From Pontiellaceae bacterium B12227 (lineage in GTDB: Bacteria > Verrucomicrobiota > Kiritimatiellia > Kiritimatiellales > Pontiellaceae), in NCBI GenBank assembly GCA_029432775.1, contig JAROAZ010000041.1, positions 1 through 34,241 of the forward strand: DNA of 34,241 nucleotides, written 5' to 3'. Position numbers and translations under genes: made by a program. Under the pieces are notes generated by a model. The model was given only the letters and a program-made list of their open reading frames with translations. It made no database searches and was not told the DNA's origin. Positions within the stretch are counted from its first letter, which is position 1. Each line of letters starts with the position of its first letter. This document shows positions 1 through 6,937 of this stretch, one piece after another.

Positions 1-74
1 TGAAAACTTCCGTGACTTTCCGCAGCGGGTTCCCGGTTGCCTGACGAGCGTTTTTCGATAACAATGCGCGCTTT

Positions 75-818
75 ATGGAAACGGTTGAATACATTGAAAA
101 CCTTCCAATGCTTGGAAACAATGCCATCCACATTTGGGGCGCAGAAGTTCCAATGCTTGGAAAGCATCTGCATGCGCTCAAGGCGTTGCTGAATGGGGCG
201 GAGGTCGCCAAAGCAGACCGGTTTCTGCGCGATGGCGACCGGTATTCATCCATTGTGGCGCGCGGTGCGCTGCGGGTTTTACTTTCCGGTTATACGGGGA
301 TTTCTGCCAAAGAACTGATTTTCCAATATACGGAAAACGGGAAGCCGTTTCTCGTATCGCCGGCTTCCAGCCGGCTTCAGGAGGAACAGGGCAGGCAGGA
401 TGCCTGCGATACGGTCTCGTTTAACGTCTCCCACTCCGGGGATTGGGTGGTGCTGGCCTTTGGGCGCAACCGGGACATCGGCGTGGACGTGGAAAAAATC
501 CGGCGCGAGATGGATGTGATGTCGATTGCATCGCGCTATTTTACGCCCGAAGAATCAGCCTTGATTGAGGCATCCGACGATGTGCACAGGCTGTTCTTTC
601 ATCACTGGGCCCGCAAAGAAGCCTATATTAAAGCCATCGGGTCTGCGCTGTTCCGGGAGCTATCCTCTTTTGCTGTGCCGAATGAGGATGAAGAAAAAGA
701 GGGCTGGTTTTTCCAACGGTTGGAAGCGGGGTCCAAATATGCCTCGGCCGTTGTGACTGACAAACCGATTGAAGAAATGCCATGTTTTGATTTTGGAGGT
801 TTGAAGTGGGACAGTTAA
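75..818 (+). CDS. Sfp-type 4'-phosphopantetheinyl transferase
   Basis: Transfers the 4'-phosphopantetheine arm of CoA to the serine of acyl- or peptidyl-carrier proteins in the cytoplasm. Family signatures are visible: GVDVE (metal ligands D138 and E140) and WARKEAYIKA (K181, E182, K186), the two hallmark motifs of the Sfp/AcpT superfamily. 247 aa is normal for an Sfp-type monomer rather than the ~120-aa AcpS type. No clear Shine-Dalgarno precedes the ATG at 75. An in-frame stop at 42-44 prevents a much longer start, and an in-frame ATG at 108 is an alternative. The first 30 codons carry two copies of the dispersed TTCCA-N5-TGGAA palindrome, which creates a repeated PMLG peptide; conserved family sequence seems to begin only around IHIWGAE. 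The 3' end overlaps the next gene by 13 nt. No carrier protein or synthase lies nearby, so its substrate is unknown. Confidence 0.88.
   Translation: METVEYIENLPMLGNNAIHIWGAEVPMLGKHLHALKALLNGAEVAKADRFLRDGDRYSSIVARGALRVLLSGYTGISAKELIFQYTENGKPFLVSPASSRLQEEQGRQDACDTVSFNVSHSGDWVVLAFGRNRDIGVDVEKIRREMDVMSIASRYFTPEESALIEASDDVHRLFFHHWARKEAYIKAIGSALFRELSSFAVPNEDEEKEGWFFQRLEAGSKYASAVVTDKPIEEMPCFDFGGLKWDS
103..117. repeat. Palindrome TTCCAATGCTTGGAA
   Basis: Perfect copy of the dispersed TTCCA-N5-TGGAA element, with arms TTCCAA/TTGGAA around TGC. It lies in codons 10-15 of the phosphopantetheinyl transferase gene and reads as xPMLG. Confidence 0.8.
148..162. repeat. Palindrome TTCCAATGCTTGGAA (second copy)
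   Basis: Identical in all 15 bases to the copy 45 bp upstream and in the same codon phase (VPMLG). The flanks of the two copies are not alike, so this is not a simple tandem duplication. Confidence 0.8.
711..725. repeat. Palindrome TTCCAACGGTTGGAA
   Basis: Third copy in the same gene. It is in a different codon phase from the first two and reads as FQRLE. Confidence 0.75.
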
Positions 819-1771
819 AAAATACCTTTTCGTGGTCGTTCAGTGCATCGGAAGATTTCGAGCAGTGCCGGCGCCGTCGCTACTGGAGCAAATACGGCAT
901 GTGGGGCGGCTGGGGCCGCAATGCAACCGATGAGCAGAAGACCGCCTATCGTCTGAATAAGATGGATAACCGCTGGGGCCTCATGGGCCAGGCGGCGGAA
1001 AATGCCATCATGTGGGTGCTCAAACAGCACCAGGCCGGCAAGACGGTGACAGTGGACGATGCCTGGAAAACCATCGCGCGCCCTTTTATGACGAAAAAAT
1101 GGAATGAGTCGCTCGAAGGAAACTGGCGCTCGGCTCCGAAGCAGTTCTGCTGCCTGCGGGATCATTACTATGGCAAGCTTTCCGGCGAAGAGGAAAAGGA
1201 AGCCAAACGAAAAGTGGCCGCCCAGATCCAGAATTGCATCGAGAATTTTATTACGACCGTTCTTCCCAGGGTTGGAAACATTCAGCCCAATCAGGAGTTC
1301 CGAATCGCCACGCCGGATCAGGGCGGCGATGTGGAGCACTTCATTTATGAAGGCGTGAAGATCTATTCCATCCCGGACTATGCCTACAAGATCGGCGATG
1401 AAGTCCACATCCACGACTGGAAGGCCGGCAAGATTAAGGCCGATCAGCATAAGCTCCAGCTTTCACTTTACGCCCTTTGGGCGATTGTGAAGCACGGTGC
1501 GAGCCTCGATAACATTTTCCTCTATGTGGAATATCTGAACGAAGCCCAGGTGCTGCCGTTCCAGATTACGGAAGAAGAGCTCGAAGAAACCAAATCGCTC
1601 ATGAGCGATTCCGTGGGCGAAATGACTGAGTACCTTGTTGACCATGACCGGGATAAAAACGAGCCGCTTCCGAAAGAGGAGTGGGAGTTGGCGATGGATC
1701 CGGCCAGTTGCGGCATGTGCGATTTCTACGAGCTTTGTAAGCCGGAACTCGATGCGCTGGAGCAGGGGTAA
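806..1771 (+). CDS. Stand-alone PD-(D/E)XK nuclease with predicted 4Fe-4S cluster (RecB/AddB/Cas4-like)
   Basis: Predicted DNA exonuclease/endonuclease domain of the RecB-like PD-(D/E)XK superfamily. Visible: an N-terminal SxSxxxxFxxC segment ending in C21, motif II aspartate D191 (IPDYAY), motif III D204-W-K206, and a QLQLSLYA segment matching the QxxxY helix. C302, C305 and C311 (CGMCDFYELC) together with C21 give the four-cysteine pattern of AddB, Cas4 and Dna2 nucleases. At 321 aa it is a single domain with no helicase part. The start is GTG at 806, preceded by GGAGGT with 5 nt spacing, inside the end of the previous gene, so the two are probably translationally coupled. No cas, addA or recombination genes are adjacent. 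The fold is fairly certain; the process it serves (repair, competence, defence) is not. Confidence 0.8.
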   Translation: MGQLKNTFSWSFSASEDFEQCRRRRYWSKYGMWGGWGRNATDEQKTAYRLNKMDNRWGLMGQAAENAIMWVLKQHQAGKTVTVDDAWKTIARPFMTKKWNESLEGNWRSAPKQFCCLRDHYYGKLSGEEEKEAKRKVAAQIQNCIENFITTVLPRVGNIQPNQEFRIATPDQGGDVEHFIYEGVKIYSIPDYAYKIGDEVHIHDWKAGKIKADQHKLQLSLYALWAIVKHGASLDNIFLYVEYLNEAQVLPFQITEEELEETKSLMSDSVGEMTEYLVDHDRDKNEPLPKEEWELAMDPASCGMCDFYELCKPELDALEQG

Positions 1772-1793
1772 TTACGAAAATTGTAGTGATATA

Positions 1794-1822
1794 AACGGGC
1801 ATTTTTTTTGGTTTTTCCCGTT
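1794..1822 (+). terminator. Possible weak terminator after the nuclease gene
   Basis: AACGGG (1794-1799) and CCCGTT (1817-1822) can pair around a T-rich 17-nt loop, 23 bp after the nuclease stop. There is no T-run after the 3' arm, so termination is doubtful. Confidence 0.25.
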
Positions 1823-1849
1823 GACCGATTGTGGGGGGCTCTATACATT
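1821..1849 (+). promoter_or_regulatory. Sigma70-type promoter of the tRNA-Arg pair
   Basis: TTGACC (1821-1826), a 17-bp spacer and TACATT (1844-1849) stand about 38 bp before the first tRNA. A TATACA with shorter spacing overlaps it and is an alternative -10. Confidence 0.5.
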
Positions 1850-1886
1850 CCCTCCCTCTTACGCGCCTTAGGGCAAATGAGATAAC

Positions 1887-1963
1887 GCACCCGTAGCTCA
1901 ATTGGATAGAGCACCTGACTACGAATCAGGAGGTTTCAGGTTCGACTCCTGACGGGTGCGCCA
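1887..1963 (+). tRNA. tRNA-Arg (anticodon ACG), copy 1
   Basis: Complete cloverleaf. The acceptor arms are 1887-1893 and 1953-1959, anticodon stem CCTGA/TCAGG, loop CTACGAA with ACG at 1921-1923, a T-arm containing GGTTCGACTCC, discriminator G and an encoded CCA. A34 is normally deaminated to inosine in this species, allowing it to read CGU, CGC and CGA. It is followed by a run of seven T. Confidence 0.97.
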
Positions 1964-2001
1964 CTTTTTTAATTGGAAGTGGCAACATCAGAATTTAAAG
2001 C

Positions 2002-2078
2002 GCACCCGTAGCTCAATTGGATAGAGCACCTGACTACGAATCAGGAGGTTTCAGGTTCGACTCCTGACGGGTGCGCCA
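2002..2078 (+). tRNA. tRNA-Arg (anticodon ACG), copy 2
   Basis: Identical over all 77 bases to the copy starting at 1887 and separated from it by a 38-bp spacer. No separate promoter is evident, so the two are probably one transcript. CCA is encoded and a T-run follows. Confidence 0.97.
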
Positions 2079-2087
2079 TTTTTTTGC

Positions 2088-2115
2088 CCCGTGATCATTT
2101 GGTTGCGGGTTTTTT
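2088..2115 (+). terminator. Putative Rho-independent terminator after the tRNA pair
   Basis: CCCG (2088-2091) and CGGG (2106-2109) can pair around a 14-nt loop, followed by TTTTTT (2110-2115). The stem is short. The rest of the gap up to the AraC gene end at 2182 shows nothing recognisable. Confidence 0.4.
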
Positions 2116-2181
2116 ATGCCCTGCCCGATTCGTTGAGGTGCGAAATGCATCCGCTGGGAACGCACTTTTCACGGTGATGTA

Positions 2182-3117
2182 TCAGGCTTTCTTGTCTGAG
2201 CTGAAGGCCTGGACGCGTTGGCGTTCTTCTTCTTCGGTGCGGAACTGGATGGATTTCCAGTCTTTAGACTCCTCGGCCGAGAGACCGCCGCAGTTTTTGC
2301 GGTAGGCGGAAGGGGTGGCGCCGGTGGCCTGTTTGAACGTGTTGGCGAAATACTGGCTGGTTCCATAGCCGCACTCGAAGGCAATATCGATGATCTTGAT
2401 GTCGGTTTCGCGCAGCAGGGTTTTGGCGCGTTCCATTCGGATGCGGAAGAGGTATTCCATCGGGGTGCTCCCGGTCAGTTTCTGGAATACCTTATTGAGC
2501 TGGGTGCGTTGAATGCCGCAGTCATCGGCCATTTCGGCCAGCGTCCATTGCCGGTCGCAATTCGAAGGCAGTGAAGCAATGAGGGCCTGAACCTTCTGTT
2601 CGGAATAGGTATACCGGCCGGTATCCACCACTTCGCCTTCGATGATTCGTTTGAGCTCAACTAGGATGGCCCGGAGCAGGGTGGTGGTATGCGCATCCCG
2701 CAATTCGTGGGTGCTCTGCAGTTCGGCGATCAGCGTGGGCATCAGACCGCGGATGGCCGGAGTGGCGGGAAAGCAATGGTGCGAACTGGAGGAAAATGTC
2801 GTGCTGAGAATTTTCATTTCCTCATCGCTGAACCCGAATGCTTTGGGGAATTTAAAGGTGGAGCGCGCGCTGGGATAGTCCTCTTTCAGGTGGAAGAGAA
2901 CGTGCCAGATTGTATTATCCGGCTCCTGTGGATTGACGCTCCCGTGGACCTGCCAGGGAAGGGTGAAATAGATGGAGCCGGACTCAATGGTTTCGGGCTT
3001 GCCTTCAACCATCCATTCCATCATTCCTTTTTCTATATAGGTGATCTCCATACCGCGATTTTTGTGCGGTGTGAGCTCCCGGCACTGGAAGCGTCCATAG
3101 CTGATGATCTCTTTCAT
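2182..3117 (-). CDS. AraC-family transcriptional regulator (likely fucose-locus regulator)
   Basis: Cytoplasmic sugar-responsive DNA-binding protein. The N-terminal ~120 residues have the cupin-like AraC sensing pattern (HKNRGMEITYIEKG, then a GSIYFTLPWQVHG strand pair). The C-terminal ~95 residues are a typical double HTH: LAEMADDCGIQRTQLNKVFQ and IIDIAFECGYGTSQYFANTFK followed by TGATPSAYRK. I place the start at ATG 3117, which has AAGGA 6 nt upstream. A GTG at 3153 would add 12 residues but would bury the palindromic operator at 3138-3152 inside the gene. It is divergent from fucI, the usual arrangement for a local activator, and a near-identical operator occurs before the sugar kinase. 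The inducer is inferred (L-fucose or L-fuculose), not shown. Confidence 0.88.
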   Translation of the reverse strand: MKEIISYGRFQCRELTPHKNRGMEITYIEKGMMEWMVEGKPETIESGSIYFTLPWQVHGSVNPQEPDNTIWHVLFHLKEDYPSARSTFKFPKAFGFSDEEMKILSTTFSSSSHHCFPATPAIRGLMPTLIAELQSTHELRDAHTTTLLRAILVELKRIIEGEVVDTGRYTYSEQKVQALIASLPSNCDRQWTLAEMADDCGIQRTQLNKVFQKLTGSTPMEYLFRIRMERAKTLLRETDIKIIDIAFECGYGTSQYFANTFKQATGATPSAYRKNCGGLSAEESKDWKSIQFRTEEEERQRVQAFSSDKKA

Positions 3118-3137
3118 AGGGGTCCTTGCTGAGAAAT

Positions 3138-3152
3138 GTATGGAATATACCA
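3138..3152. promoter_or_regulatory. Palindromic operator GTATGGAATATACCA in the araC/fucI gap
   Basis: Near-perfect palindrome GTATR-GAA-TATAC. 14 of its 15 bases match a site at 8281-8295 before the sugar kinase. It lies about 45 bp upstream of the expected fucI transcription start (a TATAGG -10 at 3180-3185 with a poor -35), a position typical for an AraC-type activator. Confidence 0.55.
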
Positions 3153-3224
3153 CTGTTAATCCTGACCGACAAGTTTTGCTATAGGGTGTTTTATGGGGTT
3201 ATCAATCGAAATTAAGGAGATAGT

Positions 3225-5012
3225 ATGACTGCAAAGAAAACATGGATCACAAAACTTCCTAAAATTGGAATTCGCCCGACTATCGATGGCCGCTACGGCG
3301 GTGTGCGCGAATCGCTGGAAGGCCAGGTTATGAACATGGCGAAAGCCGCAGCTGAACATATCAGTGCCAATCTGAAATATCCGAACGGCGAGCCGGTCGA
3401 GTGTGTAATTGCCGATACCTGTATCGGTGGCAATGCTGAGGCCGCGGCCTGTGCAGAAAAATTTGATGCTGAAAACGTCGGCGTATCGCTTACAGTAACC
3501 CCTTGCTGGTGCTACGGCTCTGAAACGATGGACATGGATCCGCTTCGACCGAAAGCGGTTTGGGGCTTTAACGGCACCGAACGTCCGGGCGCGGTTTATC
3601 TGGCTGCTGTGCTTGCTGCCCATGCGCAGAAAGGGCTGCCGGCTTTCGGGATCTATGGGCGCGATGTACAGGATGCCGGCGATACCACTATCCCTGCTGA
3701 TGTGTCTGACAAGCTGCTGCGTTTTGCCAAAGCCGGTCTGGCTGCGGCTATGATGAAGGGTAAAGCCTATCTTTCAATGGGCGGCGTTTCCATGGGGATT
3801 GCCGGCTCTATTGTGGACCAACCCTTCTTCGAAGAATATCTGGGCATGCGTGTTGAGGCCATTGACCTGACAGAAATGCATCGCCGTATCCGCGACGGAA
3901 TCTTTGACGCTGACGAATATGAAAAAGCACTGGCATGGGTGAAAGAAAACTGCACCGAAGGCGATGACCCGAACTCGCCCGAGACCACCCGTTCCCGCGA
4001 AACGCTGGATGCCGAGTGGGAAATGTCGGTCAAGATGGCCCTGATCACTGAAGACATGATGTATGGCAACGATAAACTGGCTGAAATGGGTTATAAAGAA
4101 GAAGCGCGTGGCCATAATGCCATCGTTTCCGGCTTCCAGGGCCAACGCCACTGGACTGATTCCTATGCAAACGGCGACTTCCTCGAAGCCATTTCCAACA
4201 GTTCCTTCGACTGGAACGGCATTCGGATGCCGCGTCTGGTTGCAACGGAAAATGATGCGCTCAACGGTGTGCCGATGCTGTTCGGTCACCTGCTGACCAA
4301 CACGGCTCAGGTATTCGCGGATGTGCGGACCTACTGGAGCCCGGATTCGGTTAAGCGCGTAACCGGGCATCAGCTCGACGGCGTTGCCAAGGACGGCATT
4401 ATTCATCTGATCAACTCCGGTTCTGCAGCGCTCGACGGTTGCGGTCAGCAGAGTGTGGATGGTGAGCCGGCCATGAAACCGTTCTGGGATATCTCGGAAG
4501 AAGAAAAGAATGCCTGTCTGGAAGCCACTTCCTGGCACCCGTCTGTAACGGAATATTTCCCCGGCGGCGGCTGGTCTTCCAAATTTGTGACGAAAGCCGG
4601 CATGCCGATCACGATGAGCCGTGTGAACATCGTGAAAGGACTCGGTCCGGTTCTGCAGATTGCAGAAGGCTGGACGGTTGAACTTCCGGACGATGTGCAC
4701 AAAAAGCTCGATGATCGTACCAACAGCACCTGGCCGACCACGTGGTTTGCTCCGCGTATCACCGGAAAAGGCGCCTTTGTGGATACCTATTCCGTGATGG
4801 CGAACTGGGGCGCGAACCATGGCGCATTCAGCTATGGCCACATTGGTGCGGACATGATCTCGCTGGCCGCGATCCTCCGCATTCCGGTCTTCATGCATAA
4901 CGTTGAGGACGGCGATGTATTCCGTCCGGCGGCATGGAGCTCATTCGGTACTGAGAATCGCGAAGGGGCGGATTTCCGTGCCTGCGATACGTATGGTCCG
5001 ATTTACGGATAG
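3225..5012 (+). CDS. fucI: L-fucose isomerase
   Basis: Isomerises L-fucose to L-fuculose in the cytoplasm with Mn2+. The sequence is close to E. coli FucI over its whole length (595 versus 591 aa), with the family blocks KIGIRPTIDGRYGGVRESLE, TVTPCWCYGSETMDMDP and NSTWPTTWFAPR. The metal ligands are present as E342 (ATENDALNG), D366 (VFADVRTYW) and H532 (WGANHG), corresponding to E. coli E337, D361 and H528. The start ATG is preceded by AAGGAG with 7 nt spacing. It lies directly downstream of a putative AraC operator and divergent from the AraC gene. A strong terminator separates it from fucP, so the isomerase may be made in excess of the permease. D-arabinose is a known alternative substrate of the family. 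Confidence 0.97.
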   Translation: MTAKKTWITKLPKIGIRPTIDGRYGGVRESLEGQVMNMAKAAAEHISANLKYPNGEPVECVIADTCIGGNAEAAACAEKFDAENVGVSLTVTPCWCYGSETMDMDPLRPKAVWGFNGTERPGAVYLAAVLAAHAQKGLPAFGIYGRDVQDAGDTTIPADVSDKLLRFAKAGLAAAMMKGKAYLSMGGVSMGIAGSIVDQPFFEEYLGMRVEAIDLTEMHRRIRDGIFDADEYEKALAWVKENCTEGDDPNSPETTRSRETLDAEWEMSVKMALITEDMMYGNDKLAEMGYKEEARGHNAIVSGFQGQRHWTDSYANGDFLEAISNSSFDWNGIRMPRLVATENDALNGVPMLFGHLLTNTAQVFADVRTYWSPDSVKRVTGHQLDGVAKDGIIHLINSGSAALDGCGQQSVDGEPAMKPFWDISEEEKNACLEATSWHPSVTEYFPGGGWSSKFVTKAGMPITMSRVNIVKGLGPVLQIAEGWTVELPDDVHKKLDDRTNSTWPTTWFAPRITGKGAFVDTYSVMANWGANHGAFSYGHIGADMISLAAILRIPVFMHNVEDGDVFRPAAWSSFGTENREGADFRACDTYGPIYG

Positions 5013-5027
5013 TTCGATTGTGAAAAG

Positions 5028-5055
5028 AACCCGGCTGTGCCCGGGTTTTTTTTTT
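5028..5055 (+). terminator. Rho-independent terminator between fucI and fucP
   Basis: AACCCGG (5028-5034), a 6-nt loop and CCGGGTT (5041-5047) run straight into ten T. It is a textbook intrinsic terminator placed 15 bp after the fucI stop and 36 bp before the fucP start. Confidence 0.85.
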
Positions 5056-5091
5056 GCGTTTAAGGGGATTAAATAAGAAGGCCATCGGAAT

Positions 5092-6447
5092 ATGAAAAAA
5101 ATATCAGATATCATACCTAAGGAAATTGCGTTTCCTTTCATCCTGCTCTCCACCTGTTTTGCCATGTGGGGTTTGTCGAACAATATGACTGATCCGTTGG
5201 TGAAGGCGTTTCTGGATATTTTTGACGACCTGAGTGTTGCTCAGACCGCTCTGATCCAAAATGCATTTTACGGGGCCTATTTCTGTCTGGGTATTCCCGG
5301 AGCAATTATTGCGCGGAGGTACGGATATAAGAAGGGCGTTCTTGCCGGGCTGGGACTCTATATTATCGGTGGTTTGCTCTTTTATCCTGCAAGCATCATG
5401 CTGCAGTTTGAGCCGTTTCTGATTGCATTCTTCGTGCTGGCCGGCGGGCTTTCCATATTGGAGACGAACGCGAATCCCTATATTATTGCCATGGGACCGG
5501 AGGATACTGCAACGCAACGCCTCAACTTTGCCCAGTCCTTTAATCCGGTGGGCTCTCTGATCGGTCTCTTTGTGTGCAAATTTGCCATTCTGACGAAACT
5601 GGAACTGGTCAATGCTCAGAAGACGGATGGCATGGATGCGGAGGCATTGTTGTCGATTCAAACTGAACAGCTCAGTATTGTGATGACTCCTTACTTTATT
5701 GCTGCCCTCGTTCTTATTGTTCTATGGGTGCTGATTGCCACCAGCAAGAAGATGCCGTCGGTCAAGGAGCATGATCAAAAGGCGCATGTCGGAGAGACGG
5801 TCAAAGAGCTGGTGACGAACAAAAACTATGTTTTTGCCGTAATTGCACAGTTCTTCTATGTGGGTGCACAGATTGCAGTCTGGACTTACACCATTCATTA
5901 CATTACCGGCCAGCTGGGAATCAAAAACAGCGAAGCGATGAATTACCACATGATCGCGATCATTGCGTTCTCGATTGCCCGTTGGGTCTTTACAGGCTTG
6001 ATGGTCCGTTTCAAGCCGAGCACGCTGTTGGTGGCTGCAGCTCTACTGGGTGCGCTTGCTTCTCTGGGCGTTATTTTTGCCGGTGATAAAATGGCATTCA
6101 CCGGATACATCCCGTTTGTCGGCGAAAGTCCCTTTACGCTGGGGGTTGTCTGCCTGATCAGCATCTCGGTCTTCATGTCGCTCATGTTCCCGACCATTTT
6201 CGGCTTGGGGTCCCGCGGCCTCGGCGAAGCAACCAAGATCGGTGCTTCCGGCCTGATCATGGCGATTCTGGGTGGCGCACTGCTCACCATGCTGCAGGGT
6301 AAGCTGATTGATGTATTCGGTGGCGCGGATGAAGCCGCCATTGGTGCGGCCACTGCCAAATCATACCTTGTGCCTTTGGTGTGCTTTATTGTGATTGCAT
6401 TTTACGGGGTTTATGCGAGCAAGGCGGATAAAGCGCAGGAAGCATAA
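5092..6447 (+). CDS. fucP: L-fucose:H+ symporter, MFS family
   Basis: Inner-membrane proton symporter importing L-fucose. 451 aa with about 12 hydrophobic segments, against 438 aa for E. coli FucP. Visible family signatures are LETNANPYI with the protonatable E124 (E. coli E135), D34 in the first-helix region NMTDPLVKAF (likely equivalent to D46), TATQRLNFAQSFNPVGSLIG, and FMSLMFPTIFGLG in the second half. The FHS family also contains glucose/galactose and other sugar permeases, but adjacency to fucI makes fucose the natural substrate. There is no strong Shine-Dalgarno (AGAAGG lies 13 nt upstream). Expression probably comes from readthrough of the terminator after fucI or from a promoter not recognised here. 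Confidence 0.9.
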   Translation: MKKISDIIPKEIAFPFILLSTCFAMWGLSNNMTDPLVKAFLDIFDDLSVAQTALIQNAFYGAYFCLGIPGAIIARRYGYKKGVLAGLGLYIIGGLLFYPASIMLQFEPFLIAFFVLAGGLSILETNANPYIIAMGPEDTATQRLNFAQSFNPVGSLIGLFVCKFAILTKLELVNAQKTDGMDAEALLSIQTEQLSIVMTPYFIAALVLIVLWVLIATSKKMPSVKEHDQKAHVGETVKELVTNKNYVFAVIAQFFYVGAQIAVWTYTIHYITGQLGIKNSEAMNYHMIAIIAFSIARWVFTGLMVRFKPSTLLVAAALLGALASLGVIFAGDKMAFTGYIPFVGESPFTLGVVCLISISVFMSLMFPTIFGLGSRGLGEATKIGASGLIMAILGGALLTMLQGKLIDVFGGADEAAIGAATAKSYLVPLVCFIVIAFYGVYASKADKAQEA

Positions 6448-6489
6448 GTATTCATTCGCCTCCGGCGGAAGAAGAACTATAGTGCCGGC

Positions 6490-6906
6490 ATGAATATTTA
6501 TCTACTCACGTTGATCGCGACCGTCAGTAATGTCGGCACTATTATTTGTATTAAAAAATGTAAGTTCGCTCTGCTGAATGAACTGCCCGCAATTGCCTGG
6601 ATGATCGGCATTGCGGGCTCCATTCTGGTTACACAGTTTCTGCTTTTGTGGGCGGATGTGAAAGGAGCTTCCCTGGGTTTGGTCATTTCGGTCGTGATTG
6701 CGTTGGTAATGATTACCGCGGCATTTATCGGGATCGATGCGGTCTCGGGAAAAATGGGGCTCATGCTGAAGCATATGGCGCCTCTGGAAATCGGGGGCTA
6801 TATGCTGGCGATTCTGGGTATCTTCCTGATCGGGATTTCTCAGTATATACATGCCGCTCCTTCAGGAGCAGAGTCCGCTGCGCCTCTTGTTTCAGTGGAA
6901 AAATGA
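6490..6906 (+). CDS. Small four-helix membrane protein of unknown function
   Basis: 138 aa with four predicted transmembrane helices (about residues 2-20, 32-53, 58-81 and 97-117) and a polar tail. The size and hydrophobicity resemble small EamA/SMR-type transporters, but I see no diagnostic motif and make no assignment. It follows fucP by 42 bp on the same strand. A TATAGT hexamer (6478-6483) ends 6 nt before the ATG and no Shine-Dalgarno is visible. The gene could therefore be read from a near-leaderless transcript, or as part of the fucP message. Confidence 0.6.
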   Translation: MNIYLLTLIATVSNVGTIICIKKCKFALLNELPAIAWMIGIAGSILVTQFLLLWADVKGASLGLVISVVIALVMITAAFIGIDAVSGKMGLMLKHMAPLEIGGYMLAILGIFLIGISQYIHAAPSGAESAAPLVSVEK

Positions 6907-6937
6907 GGCGGTAGTTGGCATATAGCAGGGGAGGGGT

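Noticed and set aside
3774..4898. 374-aa minus-strand open frame opposite fucI
   Set aside because: Shadow of a strongly conserved gene; His/Arg-rich composition typical of antisense frames. The same applies to 16686-17876 opposite E1 and 23137-24051 opposite transketolase.
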